NCBI GenBank assembly: GCA_027365515.1 | Contig: DAHXMK010000284.1 | Location: 1 to 16,290, forward strand | Length of the DNA stretch: 16,290 bases | Source of the DNA: Candidatus Aminicenantota bacterium | GTDB taxonomy: Bacteria > Acidobacteriota > UBA4820 > DSQY01 | Direction: 5' to 3' | Shown: piece after piece, positions 6,528 to 13,012 of the stretch | How the letters are laid out: every line of letters begins with the position of its first letter | How positions within the stretch are numbered: position 1 is the stretch's first letter | Translations under genes and position numbers: made by a program | The notes under the pieces: model-generated | Database searches by the model: none | What the model saw: the letters and a program-made list of their open reading frames with translations, nothing else | What the model was told of the DNA's origin: nothing

Positions 6528-7223
6528 ATGGGAGTTGAAAAGAAGGAAGATGGCGTCTCCCTTCATACTTCATCATTCATACTTCATACTTGCCCCGTGC
6601 TGCCCGTATGGGAAGCGATACCAAGGATCGACCTTGGCGACTGGTGGAAGGAGGAGGAGCTTCCAATAGAGTGGGACCGATTCCTCCCTTGCGGCCCGGC
6701 CAATCTTGAAATCGGTTACGGAGGCGGGGACTTCCTCCTCGACATGGCCTTGAGAGAGCCGGCCTCGCGCTTCATCGGGATCGAGAGGTTCGGCGAAGGC
6801 CACCGAAGGCTTGTCAAGAGAATGAGGCGGGAAAAGGTTTTCAACGTACTGCCGGTCATGGGCGACGCTTACATCCTTCTGAACCTGCTCTTCGCCGCCG
6901 GGTCGCTGAATTCGATCTACATCAACTGCCCGGACCCATGGCCTAAAACCCGCCATGCTTCGAGAAGGCTGCTGACCGAAGAACTCTTCGCCATCGCGGC
7001 GAGAAAGCTGGCACCTTCGGGCCGCTTATACGTGGCGACCGATGACGCTCCTTACGCCAATCAGGCGGCGGAGGCCTTTTCAAAGACGCAGGCTCTCGAG
7101 TGCCTTCACCCGGAGGCGCAGTGGCTCCTCGTCTCACCATACCCAACCGAGACGCGCTATGAGCGCAAGTGGAAGATGGAGGGCCGCGAAATGCGCTACT
7201 TCGTCTATCAAAGGAGGCCGTGA
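6528..7223 (+). CDS. trmB: tRNA (guanine-N7)-methyltransferase
   Basis: Methylates G46 in the variable loop of tRNAs using S-adenosylmethionine. In the 231-residue reading, the SAM-binding motif NLEIGYGGGDFLLDMA begins at 59, FIGIER follows at 82, the family hallmark CPDPWPKTRHASRRLLTEEL lies at 134-153 and the C-terminal TRYERKW at 209-215. The usual IGFPDPWPK reads INCPDPWPK here, a mild variation. The ATG at 6528 has a GGAG site 7 bases upstream, but the first 23 or so residues are low-quality coding sequence made partly of a heptanucleotide repeat. A GTG at 6597, giving 208 residues and beginning just before LPVWEAIP, may be the ancestral start, although I see no ribosome-binding site for it. 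The stop abuts the next gene's GTG. Confidence 0.92.
   Translation: MGVEKKEDGVSLHTSSFILHTCPVLPVWEAIPRIDLGDWWKEEELPIEWDRFLPCGPANLEIGYGGGDFLLDMALREPASRFIGIERFGEGHRRLVKRMRREKVFNVLPVMGDAYILLNLLFAAGSLNSIYINCPDPWPKTRHASRRLLTEELFAIAARKLAPSGRLYVATDDAPYANQAAEAFSKTQALECLHPEAQWLLVSPYPTETRYERKWKMEGREMRYFVYQRRP
6561..6588 (+). repeat. Heptanucleotide tandem repeat (four copies of YTTCATA-like unit)
   Basis: Four head-to-tail 7-base units, CTTCATA, CTTCATC, ATTCATA and CTTCATA, followed by a partial CTT. They lie inside the annotated 5' end of trmB. Because seven is not a multiple of three, a change in copy number would change the frame for any translation starting at 6528. The reverse-complement unit (TATGAAG) resembles CATGAAG and GATGAAG at 6104-6110 and 6116-6122. 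Confidence 0.85.
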
Positions 7224-7613
7224 GTGCCCCACGTGAGGCTTCAGGGGGAAATTGAATTGCGTGCCGTCTGGGCGGAGCCGCCGGAGCTTGCCTTCTCCAT
7301 CCCCGAGGATGAGACGCACGTCAAATTCCGCGAGGCTTTTCTTGCGACGAGCGGCGGCGTGCTTCTCTTGAGGTTCGTGGTGACGGAGGGGCGGCTCGTG
7401 CAGAACGTCCAGCTTCTGCTTGTCAAAGAGGAGGGCGGCGCGCTCTTGAAGCTTGACAGGGCCGCCCCGGTGCTGAAGTCGCCGGGAGTGAAGCTGCTCC
7501 TTGCGGCCGTGGCCGGCTGGCTCTGCGACAAAGGCGCCTCCGTCGCCTCGACGAACCTGCAAAACTACATGAGCCGCGGCGCCTTCCATGCTCGACATGC
7601 ATTGCGGGCGTGA
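7224..7613 (+). CDS. Protein of unknown function (129 residues)
   Basis: I do not recognise this protein. It starts with GTG directly after the trmB stop and has an excellent AGGAGG site at 7212-7217, so it is almost certainly translated with trmB. The N-terminal two thirds look like alternating beta strands (ELRAVWAE, HVKFREAFL, GVLLLRFVV, VQNVQLLLV), and the last third contains a hydrophobic helix (GVKLLLAAVAGWLCDKGA). The helix is short and followed by charged residues, so I read it as a soluble domain rather than a membrane anchor. No signal peptide is visible. Codon use matches the G+C-rich flanks, consistent with a resident gene. Nothing in the sequence assigns a function; a link to tRNA modification is only suggested by position. 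Confidence 0.78.
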   Translation: MPHVRLQGEIELRAVWAEPPELAFSIPEDETHVKFREAFLATSGGVLLLRFVVTEGRLVQNVQLLLVKEEGGALLKLDRAAPVLKSPGVKLLLAAVAGWLCDKGASVASTNLQNYMSRGAFHARHALRA

Positions 7614-7922
7614 ACGGTATCGAAGATACGTGCGAAGTTGAGAGTCAAGATAAAAGCGTCGGACTTGTTGGCGGCGGAATTGTTGTCGCGCCCACGCCTT
7701 TGGGATCGGGACGAAGTCAGACTAGGAGACAGTGAGTTTCCAATCTTTCATCCAATTCCGGCTCCGCTGGGTACCTCCAGTTGTGGGGGGCTTGACAAGG
7801 TGCTCATTAGTTGTTAACTTAGAGTGGTAAGGGAAAGGAGGTGAGGGATCGAGAGGAAGGACAACCTCAGTCGAATCAAACGGTTAGGGTGTTTTTTTTC
7901 AGGAGGTTATGGAGGTGACAAG
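7614..7922 (+). other. Non-coding upstream region and leader of the TonB-dependent receptor gene
   Basis: No credible gene in these 309 bases. The first 170 or so hold only a small hairpin (GTATC/GATAC around 7618-7628). From about 7827 the stretch should be transcribed as the receptor leader. It contains GGAGGTGA twice (7837-7844 and 7911-7918), AGGAGGTT (7901-7908), a T8 run (7892-7899) and AACCTC (7863-7868), which is complementary to GAGGT(T) in all three SD-like elements. Two tiny ORFs are possible: a GTG at 7841 running 25 codons to a TGA at 7916, and ATG GAG GTG ACA AGA TGA at 7909, whose stop overlaps the receptor start. Neither has a well-spaced ribosome-binding site. Confidence 0.6.
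7792..7820 (+). promoter_or_regulatory. Probable strong promoter for the TonB-dependent receptor gene
   Basis: A perfect -35 TTGACA (7792-7797), a 17-base spacer and TAACTT (7815-7820), which keeps the TAnnnT core. The start of transcription would be near 7827, giving a leader of roughly 96 nt, much longer than the leaders predicted for other genes in the window. Confidence 0.6.
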
Positions 7923-10900
7923 ATGAGAAATGCACTCAAATGGAGTGCCCTGTTTTTGCTATGCGCCGCCATCGCGGCAGTGGCGGTCTTCGCCCAGACG
8001 GGCGGCGGCCTGCAGGGCAAGGTCACGGACCAGTCGGGCCAGCCTGTAATCGGCGCGACGATCAAAGTAACCGGACCAGCCGTCCAGGGGTTCCTTGGCG
8101 CGGCAACCGACATCAATGGCGAGTACCGCATTCCGTTCGTGCCCGTGGGCAAGGACTACACCGTGCAGGTGGAAGCTCAGGGGTTCAACTCCGTCGTCCG
8201 CAGTGGCATTAACATCCCGCTCGGCACGACCATATCCCTGCCCTTCCAGCTCGGCCAGGGAACCCAGACCATCACGGTCGTAGGCGCGGCGCCGATTATT
8301 GACGAGAAGAAAGCGACCACTGGCGCGACCATTTCCGACACGATGATTAACGCGATCCCAATGGGGCGTGGCTCCTCGAATATCGCCTACCTTTCACCAG
8401 GCGCCGTGGGTTCCGGCTTGGCTGGCGCGCCTTCTATCAACGGAGCGTCGGGGCCGGAAAATAGCTACTTGGTCAATGGCATCGAAGTCGTCGGCGCTGC
8501 TGACGGCCTGAACAACATGGGCCTGAACTTTGACTTCATCGAGGCGACGGAAGTCAAGACTGGCGGCCTTGATGCAGAATACGGCGGCCTCATGGGCGGC
8601 CAGGTTAACTCAATCACCAAGAGTGGCGGCAACGAATTCCATGGCGGCCTATTCCTGTACTACTTCGACAGCAGTTGGGCGGCACAGCCGAGGGCGATCG
8701 ACAACAAGAGCATAGTGTCGAATTTCCCTGGTAACATGACACAATGGGATTTGGGCGGCTTCCTAGGCGGGTACATCGTCAAGGACAAGCTCTGGTTTTT
8801 TGCATCATATGACTACAACAAGACGAAGATGTCTTATGGCCCTCAAACGGGCGCTGATGCCTATATTACGCTTAATGGAGCGCCGGCCACGTCTTGGGCT
8901 AATGCCTCTGGATATGAGAACAACTACAGGGATCCTCAATACGCGCTGAAGCTTACTTGGAACGTCAGCCAGAACCATAAATTGTCCATGTCTTTCTTTG
9001 GCGATCGATATAATTCCGATACATATAGAAACCTAGCCAACTATAATGAAACGGCTTCCCCTGTCAATTTCAATCAGGATAATTACGGCCTGACTTTCCA
9101 ATGGAATGCGACGTGGACGCCCAAATTCTTTACCGAAGCCGTTGTTGGCACAAGGCGCACTTTTGATAATACAACTCCTAAGACTGCCGAAGCAATGAAT
9201 AACTGGGGCTACTACTACGGTTATTCGGGCAGTACTTACGGAGGCTATCAAGTCATCCCAATCGCTGGGACCAACAGTGGCAGATACGCCAACTTGACTT
9301 CCTATCTTCCTTCTCTGGGAGGCAGGACTTACGACACCACGACTGACTACAACGACCAATTTCGCTTGAAGGCCACCAACATCTTTAGTGGTTGGGGACA
9401 CCATGAACTCTCGTACGGGGTTCAGTACTTTAACGTGACTTACAACTACAATTTTAATTACACTGGCCCAGGCGTCACCCACAGTGATACCGTGCTGTAC
9501 GATCCAGGTACGGGGCTCTATATTAACGACCCATTCACTGGTGAAACTTCACCAGGAGGTGCCATCGTTGCGTGGTACAACTACGGTGCCAACGCCTACC
9601 TTTTCCGCGCACAGTACTTCATGAACGACCAGAACAAGCATACTAACCAGAAGTACTACGCATATTGGGCCCAGGACAACTGGAATCTTACTGATTACTT
9701 CATGCTCAAGCTAGGTGTCAGGCTTGATCAAATCCACATGACCGGCCAGCAGAACACTGTCAACATACCGCACAATCTCGAGATTGCCAAATATGGCTCC
9801 GATCCCTACAATCTTGCTACCGGCGCCCCGAGAGAGGTTCGCATCAATGATGAACTGGCCCCTCGTCTCGGCTTCACTTGGGATGTCGCTCACAATGGCA
9901 AGAGCAAGCTCTACGGCTTCTTTGGCCAGTACTACGAGCGTATACCGAACGATATGGCTGTCAGAGCTCTCACGGACGAGTACTTCACTTTTGAGTATTT
10001 TATGGATTATGGGTTGACTACACCTTATGGTTTTAGCTTCTCTTATGGTGCACATCCCACGCAGATCCAAGGGGGCCCCGGTGGTGGCAAGCTGAAGGGC
10101 TCTTATAACGAGGAGTGGATTCTCGGCTTCCAGTACGAGATCGCTCCGAACTTCACGATGGGCGTTCGCGGAATCTACCGCTCCCTTGGAAGAGCCATCG
10201 AGGATATTTCGCTTGATGGTGGCATGACCTACATTGTTACCAACCCGGATGCCTGGAACGGCTACTTCGAGTATGCACCTCGCACTGAGAACGGCGTCAA
10301 GAAGTGGGGCATGTATACTTTCCCTAAACCAACTCGCATCTACCGTGGCCTTGAAATCACCGCCGACAAGCGCTTCAGCAACCACTGGCAAATGGGTGGC
10401 TCGTACGTCCTTTCCAGGCTCGAAGGCAACTACGAAGGCCTCTTCTCCAACGATAACGGGCAACTCGACCCCAACATCACATCCAAGTATGACCTGCCGT
10501 CACTGTTGGTGAACGCTTATGGCTTGCTTCCAAACGACAGGACACACGTGCTTCACCTTTACGGTAGCTACTCTTTTGACTGGGGCCTGGATCTTGGCGC
10601 CAACTTCACCCTCATGAGCGGCACGCCGATTTCCCAGTATGGCCGCGACGCGCTTTACGGGACTAATGAGGGCTTCTGTTTCCCCCGTGGTACAGCAGGA
10701 CGCACGCCAACGATTTGGAGTCTAGACGCAAGCGCGCAATACAACATCAAGCTCTTCAAAACCAACTTGGGTCTCCGTCTAGACATTTTCAACCTAACCA
10801 ACCAGCAGTCGACAACCTCAGTTGACCAGGAATGGAACGCTGTTGATACTGGGAGCGTCCAGACTTGGAAGTACTGGGGTATGGAGACATCTCACCAGCA

Positions 10901-10940
10901 GGAACGCCGCATCCGCGTCGCGGTTCGCTGGACATTCTAG
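7923..10940 (+). CDS. Oar-like TonB-dependent outer-membrane receptor with carboxypeptidase-regulatory-like domain
   Basis: A 1005-residue outer-membrane barrel protein likely to take up a large substrate (glycan, peptide or siderophore) at the expense of TonB/ExbBD energy. The signal peptide spans residues 1-24 with cleavage after VFA. Residues 29-115 form a carboxypeptidase-regulatory-like beta sandwich (GGGLQGKVTDQSGQPVIGA then NGEYRIPFVPVG). The plug runs from about 125 to 235, ending DAEYGGLMGGQVNSITKSGG, which is typical of acidobacterial and myxobacterial Oar-like proteins. The rest is aromatic-rich, alternating barrel sequence ending in RVAVRWTF with a terminal Phe, as expected for BAM insertion. 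No obvious TonB box is visible. The ATG is set by GGAGGTGA four bases upstream. It is a single-gene unit: own promoter, long leader and strong terminator. No SusD-like partner is present, and the ligand cannot be named. Confidence 0.92.
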   Translation: MRNALKWSALFLLCAAIAAVAVFAQTGGGLQGKVTDQSGQPVIGATIKVTGPAVQGFLGAATDINGEYRIPFVPVGKDYTVQVEAQGFNSVVRSGINIPLGTTISLPFQLGQGTQTITVVGAAPIIDEKKATTGATISDTMINAIPMGRGSSNIAYLSPGAVGSGLAGAPSINGASGPENSYLVNGIEVVGAADGLNNMGLNFDFIEATEVKTGGLDAEYGGLMGGQVNSITKSGGNEFHGGLFLYYFDSSWAAQPRAIDNKSIVSNFPGNMTQWDLGGFLGGYIVKDKLWFFASYDYNKTKMSYGPQTGADAYITLNGAPATSWANASGYENNYRDPQYALKLTWNVSQNHKLSMSFFGDRYNSDTYRNLANYNETASPVNFNQDNYGLTFQWNATWTPKFFTEAVVGTRRTFDNTTPKTAEAMNNWGYYYGYSGSTYGGYQVIPIAGTNSGRYANLTSYLPSLGGRTYDTTTDYNDQFRLKATNIFSGWGHHELSYGVQYFNVTYNYNFNYTGPGVTHSDTVLYDPGTGLYINDPFTGETSPGGAIVAWYNYGANAYLFRAQYFMNDQNKHTNQKYYAYWAQDNWNLTDYFMLKLGVRLDQIHMTGQQNTVNIPHNLEIAKYGSDPYNLATGAPREVRINDELAPRLGFTWDVAHNGKSKLYGFFGQYYERIPNDMAVRALTDEYFTFEYFMDYGLTTPYGFSFSYGAHPTQIQGGPGGGKLKGSYNEEWILGFQYEIAPNFTMGVRGIYRSLGRAIEDISLDGGMTYIVTNPDAWNGYFEYAPRTENGVKKWGMYTFPKPTRIYRGLEITADKRFSNHWQMGGSYVLSRLEGNYEGLFSNDNGQLDPNITSKYDLPSLLVNAYGLLPNDRTHVLHLYGSYSFDWGLDLGANFTLMSGTPISQYGRDALYGTNEGFCFPRGTAGRTPTIWSLDASAQYNIKLFKTNLGLRLDIFNLTNQQSTTSVDQEWNAVDTGSVQTWKYWGMETSHQQERRIRVAVRWTF

Positions 10941-10965
10941 ACTGTCGCTTTATGCAGTAGCTATG

Positions 10966-10992
10966 AGGGCCCCTATTTTGGGGCCCTTTTTT
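10966..10992 (+). terminator. Rho-independent terminator of the receptor gene
   Basis: AGGGCCCC (10966-10973), loop TATTTT (10974-10979), GGGGCCCT (10980-10987), with six T residues from 10987. The eight-base-pair, mostly G-C stem directly followed by a T tract, 26 bases after the stop codon, is a textbook intrinsic terminator. Confidence 0.95.
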
Positions 10993-11077
10993 CTTGGCGT
11001 CAGTGCAGCTATATAAGGCGGCCACAATAACATGAAAATTGGTCCGACCTGATGTAAAATGTGTCCTTGGAGGAACC

Positions 11078-13012
11078 ATGCGACTACGGCATGGAGCTTG
11101 GCTAAGCCTGACGCTTGTATTATTGACAAGCAATGTTGTCCCGAGGGCTGAAAAGTCGCCAGTATTGCCGCCATCGGTACTGCTCATAACCTTAGACACG
11201 ACTAGGGCGGATAAGCTGGGATGCTATGGAAACAGAGAGGCGCTGACCCCTTTCCTTGATACCTTTGCTTCGCGCGCGCAACTATTTGAACGATGCTATG
11301 CACCCGCCCCGCAAACGGAGCCTTCTCACGTAAGCATCTTCAGCGGATGGAATCCCGCGAGGCATGGTGTACGAAAGAACCTAGATGTCCAATTGGCCCC
11401 GGATGTTCCTCTTTTGGCGGAAGCTTTTCGAGATGCAGGTTATGCAACAGGCGCCTTCGTAAGTTCTTATGTTTTGTTAGGGCATTTTGGACTGGGCCGC
11501 GGCTATCAGAAGTACGATGGATCATTTTACGATTTAAGACGGCCGGAGACCAGTACCGAGCGGAAAGCACAGGATACGCTCGCTGCTGCCCGCAGGTGGA
11601 TCGAACAGCAGAAGAAGCCTTGGTTTTGCTGGATTCATCTGTATGACCCGCACTCACCTTATGCCCCACCTGAGCCATTTGCTGAACGCTATAAGAATGC
11701 GCCGTATGATGGCGAAATTGCCTATATGGACTCATCTTTGGGAGTGTTTTTCCATTCACTTGAAAAGCTTGACGCGCTTAAAGAAACAATCGTTGTCATC
11801 TGTGGCGACCATGGAGAATCTCTCGGTGAGCACGGCGAGGCTGAACATGGGGTCTTCTTGTATGATGCAACGACACGGGTTCCCCTGATCATTAGGCAGC
11901 CCGGTGTTTCAACAAAAGACAGGATTTCAGCATGCGTGGGGCTTGTGGATTTAGCTCCAACCGTGCGTGAACTATGCGGGTTGTCGCCTGCTTTGAGTGA
12001 TGGCGTATCTTTAGTTCCCTTGCTTGATGGAAAGCCATTTCGTTCTCGTCCAGTGTTAATCGAGAGCCTTATTCCCTTGCTTGATTATGGGTGGGCGCCG
12101 TTGTATGCGGCTGTTGACGGAAACTTCAAGTTCATTCTGGCGCCCAGGCCGGAACTTTACAACCTTGCCATTGATCCCAAAGAAGAAAATAATATTTTCC
12201 GTGGCAACAGTGCGATGGTTGCTAGGCTTGAAGAGATGGTGAAGGGCTACATTGGGAGTACGAGAGCGGTCTCAAGACAGAAGACGAGTCTGGGTGAAGA
12301 AGAAATGCGGAGCTTGCGAAGCCTTGGATACATTAGTGGTGGCGCAGAGCCGTCGTCAAATAAAAGCTATAGGGATCCTAAAGACTGCCTGGGGATTCTC
12401 AAAGATGTATACGACAGTGTGGCTTTTAGCAAGGCGGGTGATTCTGACAAGGCGTCGCTATTGTTAGAAAGTGCACTTCGCGCGGATCCAAGCAACGCAA
12501 CGGTCGCCTGCTTGCTTGGGCAATCCTATGAATTGAAAGACGCAGAAAAGGCCGAAGTGGCATACCGGACAGCCATCAAGCTAAGGCCAGACTATCCACA
12601 GCCATACTTACGTCTTGTCGCTCTCCTATTTAAGGAGGGGAAGTCGAAAGAGAGCTACGAAACGGCGCAGGTGGCTCTAAGATACTGCCAGGACTACTCC
12701 GGGATGTTGCATGTGCTATTGGCATGGGATGCATTTCGGATTGGGAGGCCTGAGCGGGAAGTCGCAAAGTTGCTGGACCAAGCAATTGCCTTGGCTCCAG
12801 AGAGACCCCTTTCTTACAAACTGAAAGCCGTCCTCTGCATCAAGAAGGGCGATAACAATGGAGCTATCTCTTTCTTGGAAAAAATGGCTTCATGCGCGCC
12901 ACCTTTCCTAATGAAGGCATTGGAGACGGACGAGGATTTTAAACCAATGCGCGAAGATCAACGGTTTTGGCAATTGGTGTTGGGAGGGCATCTCTCTGGA
13001 GGAAAAGAATGA
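11078..13012 (+). CDS. Sulfatase-like (alkaline phosphatase superfamily) exported protein with C-terminal TPR-like region, paralogue 1
   Basis: 644 residues from the ATG at 11078, chosen over an upstream in-frame TTG at 11039 because of a GGAGG site at 11069-11073. An N-terminal signal segment (about 1-24) implies a periplasmic or envelope location. The catalytic domain covers about 32-400: metal-binding Asp40 in ITLDTTRAD, Thr80 in QTEPSHVSIFSG, CGDHGE (242-247) and GEHGE with His257. True sulfatases have Cys or Ser, matured to formylglycine, where Thr80 lies, so hydrolysis of sulfate esters is doubtful; superfamily members with Thr there transfer or cleave phosphoester groups. After a YRDPKD linker (431-436), residues 440-600 carry TPR-like helices (AEVAYRTAIKLRPDYPQPY). 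A TAAAAT at 11055-11060 could be its -10. The stop overlaps the next start (ATGA). Base composition is less G+C-rich than the flanks. Confidence 0.87.
   Translation: MRLRHGAWLSLTLVLLTSNVVPRAEKSPVLPPSVLLITLDTTRADKLGCYGNREALTPFLDTFASRAQLFERCYAPAPQTEPSHVSIFSGWNPARHGVRKNLDVQLAPDVPLLAEAFRDAGYATGAFVSSYVLLGHFGLGRGYQKYDGSFYDLRRPETSTERKAQDTLAAARRWIEQQKKPWFCWIHLYDPHSPYAPPEPFAERYKNAPYDGEIAYMDSSLGVFFHSLEKLDALKETIVVICGDHGESLGEHGEAEHGVFLYDATTRVPLIIRQPGVSTKDRISACVGLVDLAPTVRELCGLSPALSDGVSLVPLLDGKPFRSRPVLIESLIPLLDYGWAPLYAAVDGNFKFILAPRPELYNLAIDPKEENNIFRGNSAMVARLEEMVKGYIGSTRAVSRQKTSLGEEEMRSLRSLGYISGGAEPSSNKSYRDPKDCLGILKDVYDSVAFSKAGDSDKASLLLESALRADPSNATVACLLGQSYELKDAEKAEVAYRTAIKLRPDYPQPYLRLVALLFKEGKSKESYETAQVALRYCQDYSGMLHVLLAWDAFRIGRPEREVAKLLDQAIALAPERPLSYKLKAVLCIKKGDNNGAISFLEKMASCAPPFLMKALETDEDFKPMREDQRFWQLVLGGHLSGGKE

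Noticed and set aside
6561..6588. CRISPR-like short repeat array
   Set aside because: The units are seven bases, head to tail without spacers, and no cas gene is present.
7861..7899. Intrinsic attenuator before the receptor gene (T8 run at 7892-7899)
   Set aside because: The only stem ahead of the T run (ACAACCT with AGGGTGT) has a mismatch and an 18-base loop, too weak to claim a terminator.
9711..10463. 250-codon minus-strand open frame inside the receptor gene
   Set aside because: It is antisense to well-conserved barrel sequence, has no recognisable motif and no SD; it is a by-product of codon bias.
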